Part shown: piece after piece, positions 45,736 through 56,745 of the stretch
Layout: every line of letters begins with the position of its first letter
Numbering within the stretch: the stretch's first letter is position 1
From: Muscardinus avellanarius
Lineage: Eukaryota; Chordata; Mammalia; Rodentia; Gliridae
Assembly: GCA_963383645.1 (NCBI GenBank)
Contig: OY726561.1
Coordinates: 32,034,826 to 32,098,825 of the forward strand
Length of the DNA: 64,000 nucleotides
Direction of reading: 5' to 3'
Translations under genes and position numbers: made by a program
Notes under the pieces: generated by a model
Told to the model about the DNA's origin: nothing
Database searches by the model: none
What the model saw: only the letters and a program-made list of their open reading frames with translations

Positions 45736-46182
45736 TGCTAGTTTTCAAGGACATTCAGAACCAAGCAGCACAAACTACGTGGCTTAAAACAGAAATTCAT
45801 TCTCTCAGAGTTTGTGGTTCTAGAAGTCTAACATCACAGAGTCAGTGAGGCCAGGCTCTCTCAAGACTGGGAGACACTGTCCCTTGCCAAACCCCAGCTT
45901 TTTGGGGTGGCTGACTAGCCTTCGTGTTCTTTCCTTGCTTACAGCTGTCCAAGTGCAATCCTGCCTCCATCTTTCACATGATGTTCTTTTCTTGTTTCTA
46001 CACATGATTGTTTTTAGAAAGACACTGGACATATTAGATTAAAAGTCCACTCTACCCCAGTCTGTCATCATCTTAACTAATTGCATCTGCAATGGACATA
46101 TTTCCAAATAAGTCACATCCTGAACTACAGAGAGTTGGACTTCAACAGAATTTTTTGTGGGACATAATTCAAACCATAAAAA
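45736..46182 (-). mobile_element. MLT1-type MaLR LTR, antisense, near complete
   Basis: TGTGCTAGTTTTCAAGGACA at the left end, AACTACGTGGCTTAAAACAG, TTCTCTCAGAGTTTGTGGTT, AACTAATTGCATCTGCAATG, CATATTTCCAAATAAGTCAC, CTGAACTACAGAGAGTTGGA and AATTCAAACCATAAAA at the right end give the full MLT1 order in antisense. Confidence 0.8.
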
Positions 46183-46617
46183 TAGCAAAACAAAACAAGG
46201 CAGTATTTAGAAGTTTCAGTTTGTATTCTCAAATTTTACAGATATTGAGCATTTTTCAAAAGTTAAGATTCAATAATATATAAATAATGTTAATATGTAA
46301 ATAACTGTATGTATCCATATTCTTAAAATTTATGAATAGTACATGATTTAAGAAATTTGACATTTATCCTATACTGAGATTTCAATCAGTCTAGAGAAGG
46401 ATTTCTTTAGAAAAAGAGACTTTCAAATAGTATCCCCCAAAAGAAACCAGGGGAATGGGAATGTTGTATCCTTTCTGAAATTTTTATGCAAAAATGTTTA
46501 TAATATTCCAGTATGGCCTTTTAATCACTTTTTTTTATAGAAATCCCTGTAAGACAAGCACTATAGGAAAAGCTGTAGTCAAATGTTTCTTGTATTCTTT
46601 TTATTTAGTTCTATTTT

Positions 46618-46648
<31 letters not shown>

Positions 46649-48734
46649 CTCAGGCTGAAAGTCTTCATGGAGACAAAATTGGGTTTTTTTAATGCAGAAC
46701 GATTAACACTCTTTCTCACCCTGACTTCCTGTCTCATCTTGAATAGAAAACAATGCAGAAATATCTAAATAGGAATCAAATGTTCTTGGAAAAAGAGGCA
46801 AAAGCAACATGAGAACAAAAGGATTTTATTTATTTCTCAGGGACAAGTTTGCTGAACTGCAAAAGTTGGAGCACCTGGGACAGTGTGCTGGTCAGGCAGA
46901 TATGTGAACACCCCTGGAAAATGCATTTCGGTGTCAGCTCAGAGGGCTGTGAAGTATTATACCGTGTGGCTGGGGTGTGATCAAGCGAGATTTGAAACAG
47001 AGAGATTGTTTCAGAACTATACAAGTATAAAAGTAAATGGATAAAACATATGAACTTGTGTATTTGTCCTTTGGGGAAGAAGCATCTGTTTGGGAAAAAC
47101 AAAATTTACATATTAGATTGAGGGACATCAAAAATGCTCCTTTCCTAAGAAATTCTTGTAATTATTGTTGTCCAGAAAACCTTCAAAAATTAAGGACTGA
47201 GAAAGATCCCCATTATCTATGGGAGTAAGAGTGTGTTTTAGGTTGGGTGGTCCATGAGAGCAAATAGCAAGAAAAAAGGCTATTCAAGGAAAGAAATCTC
47301 AAATACACGTTTTCAAATTATTTCTTAATGAAAGCAATAGCAATATAAGTTCTAAGTGTAAAAACTACAGCACTAAATCTCTGTCCAGTTCTCTTCATGC
47401 TAGGTTTGTAATTCCCCAGTTGTAATTGACCCCTTATGGCCAAGCTCAGGAGCATCCTGTGGCCTGACCCACTCTTCTGCAAGGAGTGGAGTGTTTGAAA
47501 TAGGAATAAGGGGTTGTTTAAATGAAATATTGTAGTTAAAATGCTCAAATTTACAGGAACCAAAATATAATTAAGCCTAACCAAAGTGTAGAAGCCCTGG
47601 ACAATTTTTACTTTTTTTTTTTTGTTTACTGATAAGAATCAATAGACTCGACACCAGCATGTAATAAAGAAATTAATTGATCATAAATGTTGATTTATTT
47701 TGTATCAGATATGAGAAGAGTAGGTAGAAAATTGGTACAAATAAATCCATTCAGGTAATTAAAATCAATAAACAATCTCTGAAGCTATTATAAGTAAATG
47801 TTATCATTGTTATCTTTAGCTTAAGTAGTGACCACTATTTCTATTTTGTCAACAAATTCCTAAGTGTAGTTTAGTACAAGTCATCCATAAACATTGAGGG
47901 TGCTAGAAGTCTTTTTTAAATTTCAATCTTTTTTGGTTGACATTTTATTTTAAAAAATGGTGATTAGCAGATCAGAAAACAATAACCAGTGATCTGCTAT
48001 GAACTTCAATTTTAAAGTAAGCACGTAATGTAAGAAACAAGGCGATGTTTATACCACAGAAAGTTTTAGTATCTTTCCTTCCCTATTCCTACCAACCAAA
48101 TTTCTATTCCTAGAGCCCACCGCAGTTCTCTGAGTCTCATTCTTTATTGCTTCCATCTTTTAGCATTATGTGATTTGGGAGAGGATACAGATGCTTCCTT
48201 AAGGATTCTGAGCTAGTTGCTAAAATCTTTTAGTCTACATGCTCTTGGCTTTGAGCTCTCTTTTTTACTTTTTTAATTTGTATGATTATATAATTTTGTT
48301 GCTAATATGGTTTGTTTTTATTTCTAATAAACTTTTAATTTCATAAAATGTGAACTTTTCCATTCTCTAGGCAAATATCACTAATCTAAAACATTATAGA
48401 CTTCTATCTCTATTAAGTATCATCTTTTGTAATTTTATAAATTTTTATGGTTACTGCCTAATTTAATTACTGCCTCAACAACTTAATAAAATATACTTAT
48501 TTTATTAGAGATCTCTTTAAAGTAGGGTAGTCAGAGTAAAGGTAGGATGCCTGGTTAAATTTAAATTTCAGATAAATGACAAATATGGTTTACTTTGTAC
48601 TGAGATATGGTTTTTACATGGCCACTACTTATGCTAGAAAGTTTTTAAATTTAACTAAAATTCAAAATAATGTTTTACCTAACAATGCTACTTTAAAGAA
48701 AAGCATTTGAAAAGTTATTATTTTAAAATATGAT
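46183..48734. other. Unique stretch, no gene assigned
   Basis: It includes a (GTTTT)n run at 46619-46644. On the minus strand at about 46815-47100 the sequence is GC-richer and ends with AATAAATAAAATCC, like the 3' end of an LTR or transcript. I cannot assign it. Short frames on both strands here have no recognised domain. Confidence 0.4.
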
Positions 48735-48740
48735 GTATAA

Positions 48741-48817
48741 GGCCGGGCGTGGTGGCACACACTTGTAATCCCTGCGCTTGGGAGGCAGAGACAGGAGGAT
48801 CACGCAGGTTCGAAGCC
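48741..48817 (+). mobile_element. Subtype-B SINE head only, 3' half missing
   Basis: GGCCGGGCGTGGTGGCACAC, CCCTGCGCTTGGGAGGCAGA and GATCACGCAGGTTCGAAGCC are well preserved with about five CpGs. GGTTCGAAGCC (48807-48817) matches the pol III B-box consensus GGTTCGANNCC. The element stops immediately after it. Linker, tail and poly-A are absent, and MaLR-like sequence follows. Confidence 0.9.
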
Positions 48818-48940
48818 GCTCCATTCGAATCATTTCCAATCATTTCTAAAAATCTCCACCTCTCATCTTTGCTGCACTAGGGACCAAGCCTTCAACATAG
48901 ATGCTTTTGGGGGCCATTTTGTATCTAAACCATAACAGAG
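48818..48940 (-). mobile_element. MaLR-like LTR end fragment, antisense
   Basis: AATCTCCACCTCTCATCTTT, TGCACTAGGGACCAAGCCTT, CAACATAGATGCTTTTGGGG and TGTATCTAAACCATAACA resemble the terminal part of an antisense MaLR LTR. It joins the truncated SINE directly. Confidence 0.55.
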
Positions 48941-49269
48941 GGTGATCTGAAACTGAAATGCTAGTTCTTGCTAAAGTTGAATTTTAATAGAAAGTCCAGC
49001 GATGAGCCTAGGAGAAGGAGGCTGACTAAAATTTGGTAAATCATTTGTCCAGACTAAGATCAAAATCTAAATGGGTTAAATTAGACAAAGAGTACAAGGG
49101 AAAAAATAGATGATTTCCATGAAGACGAGGCAGGCCAAGTGCAAGAATTGAAGGCAGATGTCTTAAGCTGATTCTAATAAGGGTTAAAAAACAAAGTGTT
49201 ACTAAAACAAGTTACTAAAGTAAAATCTTTAAAGAGATAAAGGGGATCCCAACAGGCATCAGATATTCA

Positions 49270-49360
49270 TTCTAAAAACAATGGGAAGATCTTACCAGGT
49301 TTTGAGAGAGTACCATGAGTTCCATTTGAAAAGAGGAATCTAGCAGCTTTAAAAAGGGGT
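49270..49360 (-). mobile_element. Possible L2 fragment, antisense
   Basis: GGGAAGATCTTACCAGGTTT and AGCAGCTTTAAAAAGGGG resemble an antisense L2 segment. Short and tentative. Confidence 0.3.
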
Positions 49361-49446
49361 AATTAGTACTGATGGAAAGTTTATAACCCATTTCCTGGGT
49401 GGTCTGTAAATTTCTCTAGGCAAAAGATCATGATAATTCAAGGTAC

Positions 49447-49720
49447 ATCAGAAGTTGACCAACTTTTTCTATAAAGGTCCAAGAATTTGGAGTCCTGGAG
49501 TCTGTGGTAACTACTTGGGTCTTCCTAGTAGCAGGAAAGCACCGCAAATAGTATAAAAACAAATAAGCATCTTTGTGACCCAATAAAACTTTATTAATAC
49601 CAAAATTCGAATTTCACATCATTTTGATATGTCATAATATGGTAGTCTTTCTATTTGAAAAACATCTCAAAATGTGATTACCATTCTTAGCCTGTGGGCT
49701 GCCCCAAAACAGGCAGCATT
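49447..49720 (-). mobile_element. hAT-like DNA transposon fossil, second copy
   Basis: TTGACCAACTTTTTCTATAA followed by AGGTCCAAG, GACCCAATAAAACTTTATTA, and CCTGTGGGCTGCCC on the right are the reverse-complement layout of the element at 28803-29060. The interior is diverged, and an insertion or local rearrangement is likely around 49500-49560. Confidence 0.6.
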
Positions 49721-49792
49721 CCTCCATGTTCCAGCTGTTGTAAGTGTATTTAAAGACTGTTGGAATCCTCTCCCTCCCTACATACACACTCA

Positions 49793-49855
49793 TGCTAGGT
49801 ATCTAACTCTGGGCCCTGTGCAGGCTAAGCAAGAACTCTGCCTTTGAACTACAAG
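49793..49855 (-). mobile_element. ID element (classical form), antisense
   Basis: GCTAGGTATCTAACTCTGGG, CCCTGTGCAGGCTAAGCAAG and CTCTGCCTTTGAACTACAA are the antisense of a rodent ID element. It keeps the central GCCTAGC-type anticodon-side block that the dimeric SINE tails lack. No 7SL-like head is attached. It is part of a 93-codon minus-strand frame that is not a gene. Confidence 0.65.
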
Positions 49856-50093
49856 TAAGCTGAGAGAGTTGGATGGGTTTAAGAGATCTTCTAGATTAAA
49901 ACAACAACAAACAAATAAACAAAAAAGAACTAAGGAATGTTTATGGCTTAAATATAGAGGTTGAAGAAGAAAGAGTATCCAAAACAATCTTGTAGAGGTA
50001 GGCAGATTGATGATTCTAAACTTCACTGGAATAGGCAAACAATTTTGAAGAAAGAAATAACTAGTAGACATTGGGTTTTAACAAATTTCTGAG

Positions 50094-50302
50094 AAATGTA
50101 CATGGAAGCTAGGTGTGGTGGTGCATGCCTATAATTCCAGTAGTTGGGAGGCTGAGAGAAGATAATAGGAGGTTCGAGGGCAGCCCCAGCAACTTAGCAA
50201 GACTCTGTTTCAAAATAAGACAGAAAGAGGGCTTAGGAGTGTAGCCTGGATGTAGAATACCCCTTGTTTTCATCCTTAGTACCTCCTAAAAATGTATGTG
50301 GA
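50094..50302 (+). mobile_element. Dimeric SINE (subtype A) with TSD
   Basis: The element spans 50107-50289. Head AGCTAGGTGTGGTGGTGCAT, middle CAGCAACTTAGCAAGACTCT, tail AGTGTAGCCTGGATGTAGAA. Flanks AAATGTACATGGA (50094-50106) and AAATGTATGTGGA (50290-50302) agree at 11 of 13 positions. Confidence 0.9.
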
Positions 50303-52287
50303 GATAATGAGTAACATCAGAAAATATTTCAGCTAGAACTAAAAAAAGGAGCATCACCCTGTTATATTAGGTCATTAAAGCCTGAAGAGGCTGACTTATT
50401 TTCTTTAATAATCTCTGAAGTCTTTTTAATACATGTCTCTTCTAGATAGGATTTATAATTCACTTCTCAGGTCTGTAGGCTTCACTTGCTGGTATAATTT
50501 TCTATGTGCTGGTGAGTCTTAGCATGTCTCCCCATTACCATCAATTTAACTACTTTGTGCTCTGCAGGTTAATATTATTTCCTCTGGTGCTTCCCAGTGA
50601 GTATGCAGGACACTATAGGTAAGTCACAGGGTAGCCTTGGGGCACCAGAGCAGAAGTTAGTTTGTTGGGGCTTTGAGTCCACTGGCTGCAGTCATCCTTT
50701 TTGGGTACAAGTAGATTTGTTAATTTCTATTGGTGTAGCTTTTCTTTTCTCTTGACAGTACAAGTATATCTTGATGGTACTAATACATCATAGTTATCTC
50801 TATGTGACTTGACTTTAAAAGTTTGGAAAGGACTGATAAACTATGAAGGAGCGAGTCAATGAAAGTCTTAGCAGAGACTCTGTTGATAGGAAATGAGATA
50901 TTGGAAAGAGAACTATTTTGAGATCAGAAAAGTGGTTCTACTACATATCAGTTGATATGGCAGATAGTAGCTCTTAACTTAGATGTACTGGTTTGTAAAA
51001 AGGCAATAATAATACTTAGAAGTAAAAAATTTACTTGTAGGATTTGGGGCTATTTCATGATAGGATGTTTTTAATTCCTGTCATGGTGTTGGAAGAAAAT
51101 CAATACAGGCTATGTAGGGGACGGAGGAGGGATTCAAATGGACTGAAAATAGATAAAATAGAGAAGAGTTCTAGTTCCTCTGCATGTAGGTGTCCTCACT
51201 AGTAAGAAACTTGCCACATACTCAGAGCTAAGAGTTCATATACCATCTTAACAAAAAGGGGTTAAAGACTTCAGTGGAAAGTATAGAAGGTTCCTCTGGT
51301 CTTATTCATCCTAATTCTTCTAATGCAAAGCCTTCCTCTTGACCCGAAGTCCCTTGGGAAGATTGTTTATGGCACCTGACTGTGCCTCCTGGTGCTAAGT
51401 GTCAGTTTTCTCCCAAGCAGGTAACTCTCTCAGAAATGCACAAATGGCAACTCTGGGGAAGGCTTTACCTAAAATCAGATACCCTCCCACCTAAAGGAGC
51501 CATGTATTTAGGTGTTTTCAATTTAAAATAATTTTTATTTAACTCTCTTGACCTGTGAGTCCCTTCAGCGGGTATAATGTAACTTTGCCTAAGTACTGAT
51601 CTATCCCTAGATTGGAGAGAGCTACCTTTTCTTCTTAGAAAGATTCATTACTTTATGTTAACATTCATTTAATACAACATCAATGAAGTTTGGAAAGGTA
51701 TTTCAGGTTTCTAGGCTACACACAAACTATTCATGGACAGTAGAAAGATTCATAGTGAATCATAAATCATTTTCATATTTTTGTGCTGACTTGAGGATGC
51801 TCTTCCAGTATAGAAAAAGTCAATTATAATGCTTTCTGTGAATTATTCTAACCTCTCTAAGGGAATGCAGAAACTCTACATCAAATATTAGGCAATGTAT
51901 AGTTTATTACAGAAGACAGAAATGTACCAGTTATCAAAATTTACAATAGCTAATATCCCAGGTTGTTATTAGAATTAGAAAATTACTTATGGGTAAGAAA
52001 AATATCCCTTTTTTTCTCTACCTCCTTTTAAAGACTTGATTAACACAAAATGGAACAATCAGATGCTACAGAAAGCAGTCCAAATAATTATTCTACTATT
52101 GTTACAACAGAAATAAGAGAAAAACCAAGTAATTTTTTTCTCTCATGTTTGTGAAAAGAGGCATAAACAAGAACTAATACAGTCATTCACACACATACCT
52201 TTAGAAAAGAAAAGTTTGAAGAGACTTGAAAAATATCCTAGAAAGCATAATTTTTCTGGTATGGGGCTTCTACTCAGGGCCACTCTT
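50303..52287. other. Unique stretch, no gene seen
   Basis: About 2 kb of mixed composition with no nameable repeat or exon. Confidence 0.45.
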
Positions 52288-52630
52288 CTCTCTCGTGTAC
52301 TGAATTTACATACATTCAAAATTCACATGTTGAATTTTCATCTCCAATGTGATGATATTTGTGGTGAAGTTTTTGGGAGGTGATTATGTCACAAGGGTAA
52401 AGCCTTTGTGAATGAGATGAGTGCCCTTAAATAAGAAACCTTCATGCATTTAACCACGTGAGGACATAGAGAGAAGATGGCCCTCTGTCAAACAAAAGGA
52501 GGGCCTTTCCACACAGCAACTAACTCTGCCTGTATCTTAATCTTATATCTTAGCTCCCAGGATTGTGACAAATGAATTTGTGTTATTAATCACCAGTATA
52601 TTTTATTTCGCAGCCTAGACAAAGACACTC
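52288..52630 (+). mobile_element. MLT1-type MaLR LTR, sense
   Basis: TTCAAAATTCACATGTTGAA, TTTTGGGAGGTGATTATGTC, GATGAGTGCCCTTAAATAAG, CCACGTGAGGACATAGAGAG, AAGATGGCCCTCTGTCAAAC, GATTGTGACAAATGAATTTG and TTTTATTTCGCAGCCTAGAC give the classical sense order. Solitary; no internal retroviral sequence. Confidence 0.8.
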
Positions 52631-53842
52631 TCCTTGAAACCCTACACCTGTACCTTCCAGATCAAATCCTGTTGTTCACTGCTGTATATGCATTACGTTT
52701 TGGAACAACTACCAGGTTATGGTGTGATTATGATTCACCTATATGAATAATTATATTAAAAATCTGTAAGCAAGAAACATCTGTCCAACTGTTATTGAAA
52801 TAGTAGTTGAACAGAATGAAAAGCTGATTAATCACAGCATACATTTATTAAGAAGATGACTGGTAGAGATTTCTATCTGAATATCCTGTCAGTTCAGATT
52901 CTCTTCCCCTGCTCCTATCCCGCCTCCCACACAGTAATGGTCAGTGTCTAGTGTGCACTGGGAGAATCATCTCCCACTTCTGAAATGATGATAACTCACT
53001 AAGCTTAATAACTGAACTCTTGATAGTTTTCACAGATAAGTAATAAACAAGAAGGCATTCAACATGAAAAATTAAAGGTTTTATGAAGACGTCAAGAGAC
53101 ATACTCTTCATTTTACCCTAGAAATATCAGAAAAAGATGAAGAGTTCCAACCTTCCTGAACAGGCAATAGTAATTTTCTCTGGTTCCGTGGGACACACTG
53201 TGCTTAGCAACGAAGCTGTGTGTAATAAACTTTGTGGTTGAAATATTACCTCCAGCTTCCAGAACTTGATTCTGTTTATCCTCTCCAAGGGACTCTGCTA
53301 TCGTGTTAAATCTTAGAATGCTGAGGTTTACCAATGTCCAACACGTCTGCTGGTTCTTTGTGTGAATATTTGACTAGGGAGATGCAGAACATTATAGAAT
53401 TCTTTAGTGGAGCTTGAAAATGAATTCTTGGATGATGGCTTAGTTTCATGGTTATCTAGTTTTTCTTTCACCTAAAAATATTAACCTATGAAATTAAAGG
53501 AAAAAAGAACTGGGTGTGTTATATATAGTTTGGTATAATTTTGGTGTTTTCGGCCTTGTTTGGATTTTCTCTGCATGTAAACATTTTCCTGTAGCACTCA
53601 TAATACATGTATTTAAGTGTTTGTGTTTGTCAATTAAAATATTCTGCTTAATAGTTTTTAAATAGCCAACTATATTAAGGAGATAGAAAAAGTGGAAGAA
53701 GGAGAGGATTGAAGGAGGCAGAGTGACAGAGGGAGCAATGAAGGAGAGAGTGAAGTAGGAGTGATGGGGAAGCAAGAAAGGAAAAGAAATAAGGCTTGTT
53801 TAAAAATGTGCCACACATGATTAGCCAATTCCTACATTAAAA
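52631..53842. other. Unique DNA, no gene seen
   Basis: Minus-strand frames of 73-93 codons (53113-53334 and 53494-53775) have no recognised domain. Confidence 0.4.
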
Positions 53843-53880
53843 ATAGTTATAATAAATAAATAATAATAAATAATAATAAA
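53843..53880. repeat. (AATAAT/AAAT)n simple repeat
   Basis: Mixed AAAT and AATAAT units. Confidence 0.93.
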
Positions 53881-55292
53881 GTAATTTTAATACACAGAAA
53901 AGAAATTCAAAAGTCAGTATTGTCTATATTTTAACAGCTACTAAAAGAAACCTTAATTTCTTCCTGTTCCTGAATCTGATCATAAAGTTTCTCCTTAAAT
54001 AACACTTTAATTATGTTCAATGCTATTTGTAACTTTCAGGAGAGAAGGAAGAAAGGAGCAGTGCCCTTTACTAAAGCTGAAAGTTTAACTCTGTTGGATA
54101 ACAATCTTTTCTCTGTGCATAAAGAATAGGTGTCAGTAGTAAATTTATAAAAATTATTTGCTCAAAACTAGAGAATAATTGCTTCTTCCAACTCACAAAA
54201 ACCCTACATCATTTTTATATAAAATGTAAATTAAGGTTAAAATTTTGTCTGTCTTTAATAAAAATATGCAATTTTCTCTCAGTAGAGGGATATCTTCCTG
54301 AGTGCTTGCAGTTTAGGTGAAAATGGTTATCTTAGGATTTGCATTAAATGAACTTCCTTCCTCTTAGGATTGGATGATTGGCAGGGATTAAGGTCATATT
54401 ACTAAAAGAGTTCTAAGCCAAGCTTCTTTTTTCCATGAATAATACCTACTTCTTTATTTATTAATGGTGTTTTTGACAGTTGAGGGTCAAGAAGTATTTG
54501 TGCTACTACACTGCTAAAATTCTCTGTTTAGATGAAGTGGAAGTCATATACAGTCTGTCCACCTACCCCACCATTTATGTAAAATTATGGACCACAAAAG
54601 AATCTAATGTAATAAAGCTATATTTAAAACAAGACATGCTTATAATTTTAGATTTTTATCCTTAAGTGGCACAAGGCGAACAATTTTCATAGATTATCCA
54701 CCCATTTTTAATTATAAATTTTCTTGTATTAGTTAATTTTAATGAATTATTAACATATTTATGATGAATTAACTAGATGCAAATATTACTTTTAGAGTTA
54801 ATTCTATGTGAAATATGTCTGTGTATCTCTATCTAATTAACTAGCCTATTGGTTTAGTTTTACTTCTCTGAAAGAAAGGCTTTGTCCCTATTTTTCATAT
54901 ATCAATATTATGTTTTCATTGTAGTGATTTCACTGAATATAAAAAAATTACACTCCTCTTTGTGGAAACTACACTTATTAAAATAATGAGATTAATATCA
55001 AAAGTGCAAGTGAGTACAGAAAGCATTGTGTCAAGTGAACTCCTTTTTAGAAGCTGCCTCCTGGTGAACGGGAGCTGATAAAAACATACATTTTGATTGT
55101 GAGGATCAGAGAAATGATAGCCGCCAGCAGCTCTCTCTACCAGGAGAAAATGCACAGTGTGAGTTTGTACAAAGGAAGGAGAACTGATCACATGCCCTGC
55201 CTTGCTCTTGTCTGGGCCTGGGCTTGCTATTTTGATTCCCTCTCTGATCCCAAATCCGCCTTGACACCAGATAGGGTAGAAATGGAGGGCTA

Positions 55293-55298
<6 letters not shown>
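53881..55298. other. Unique DNA, no gene seen
   Basis: Opposed frames overlap at 54916-55293 without known domains. The stretch at about 55050-55290 is GC-richer than its surroundings. Confidence 0.4.

Positions 55299-55370
<72 letters not shown>
55299..55370. repeat. Poly-A followed by (TA)n
   Basis: About 35 A pass straight into about 18 TA units. No SINE body precedes the A run, so its origin is unclear. Confidence 0.97.
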
Positions 55371-55374
<4 letters not shown>

Positions 55375-55552
55375 GAATCTGAATACCTTCTTTAATTATT
55401 TGGATATTATGAAACTATACCTTCTAATTTTTTGTTTTCAAGAAAAATATTAAGAACCTAGAAAACTGAGTTTGAATAAAAAAATGAAATAAGTAGAGTG
55501 ATTGGAATGATTTCCAAGAAGGAAAGGAATTGAGAGTTAGAAAATGGATTTT

Positions 55553-55766
55553 GGGCCGAGCATGGTGGCACACACTTGCAATCCCAGCATTCGGGAGGCT
55601 AAGATCGGAGGATCGTGGTTCGTGAACAGCCTCATCTACTTAGTGAGGCCGTCTGCAACTCAGTGAGACCCCGTTTCAAAATAAAAAGAATAAAAAAATA
55701 GGGCAGGGGTGTAGCTTGGAGGTAAAATGCCCCTGGGTTCTATCTCCAGATCTCCCCCCCAAAAAA
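55553..55766 (+). mobile_element. Dimeric SINE (subtype A), relatively young
   Basis: Head GGGCCGAGCATGGTGGCACA with CATTCGGGAGG, GATCGGAGGATCGTGGTTCG and CTTAGTGAGGCCGTCTGCAA. About six CpGs remain. Tail GGGGTGTAGCTTGGAGGTAA, CCCCTGGGTTCTATCTCCAG. No clear TSD was found. Confidence 0.92.
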
Positions 55767-55801
55767 GGGTTATGGTTATAAAGTAAATAGTTATTAAAAG
55801 T

Positions 55802-56033
55802 GTATCTGAGCCAGGCTTGGGGGCACATGCCTTTAATTCCATACTTGAGTGAGAGGCTGAGGCATGAGGATGGAATGGAATATAGTCTCAGCAACATAGT
55901 TAGACCCTGTTTCAAAACAATAAACAAACAAAAACTAAATAAAAAGGGCTAGAGTTATAGTTTGGGGGTAGAATGCCCCTGGTTTCAATCCCTAAAACCA
56001 AAAAATAAATAAATAAATAAATAAAGTATCTGA
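55802..56033 (+). mobile_element. Dimeric SINE (subtype A) with short TSD
   Basis: The element spans 55810-56025. Head GCCAGGCTTGGGGGCACATG, linker with AAACAAACAAAAACTAAATA, tail GAGTTATAGTTTGGGGGTAG. It ends in (AAAT)n at 56003-56024. GTATCTGA occurs on both sides (55802-55809 and 56026-56033). Older than its left neighbour. Confidence 0.87.
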
Positions 56034-56495
56034 TTGCAGTCTCAGCAATTTATTTAGTTTAAATTAATAATCTGTTGATCTTTTAGAATCTTAAAGAATT
56101 GTGAATAGTGGAAAATATTGCCATTTTAACTTATAATTAGATTACTGTTGATGTTCATTTTAATTCAGAACAGCGCTTCCTTAAAGTTTCTATGAATTCA
56201 TTTTCTAGATGTTAATGGTATGGCCTCATCCTCAATTTGTTCTGTTCTTTTCAGCTGCTCTTTGAGTTTTTACCCTATTGATTTAGAATGTACCTGTCTG
56301 CCAATTAACTAGTATAATAGCTGAGATGTGCTGACTGAATTTAGTATTTTTTGGACGTTTAATGTTGCTTGCATCCTATCTATAGAATTCTTTTCCAATC
56401 CCCAAATAACTTAGGGACAATATTTCTCAATAATTTTTGTCTTTTTGTTTTACCATTTGAATTTTACTATAAAAGATTATTTCAAAAACCTATTT
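56034..56495. other. Unique spacer, no gene seen
   Basis: AT-rich DNA between two SINEs. Nothing is recognised. Confidence 0.4.
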
Positions 56496-56691
56496 GAAGC
56501 CAGGTATGGTGGTGAACACCTGTAATCCCAGGTTTTGAAAGGCTGAGACAGGAGGATCACAGGTTTGAAAATAGCCTCAGCAGTGTGGCAGTATTCTCAG
56601 CAAACTAGCAAGACGCTGTTTTCAAAACAAAAAAATAAAAGAACTGGGGATGTACCTCAGAGGTAGAATTCCCCTGGGTTTAATCTCCAGT

Positions 56692-56693
<2 letters not shown>
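56496..56693 (+). mobile_element. Dimeric SINE (subtype A) ending in (CA)n
   Basis: Head GAAGCCAGGTATGGTGGTGA, middle CAGCAAACTAGCAAGACGCT, tail GGGATGTACCTCAGAGGTAG and CCCCTGGGTTTAATCTCCAG. Its tail is AAAACACACA and continues as (CA)n. Confidence 0.9.

Positions 56694-56744
<51 letters not shown>
56694..56744. repeat. (CA)n microsatellite
   Basis: A pure CA tract forming the tail of the preceding SINE. Confidence 0.98.
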
Positions 56745-56745
<1 letters not shown>

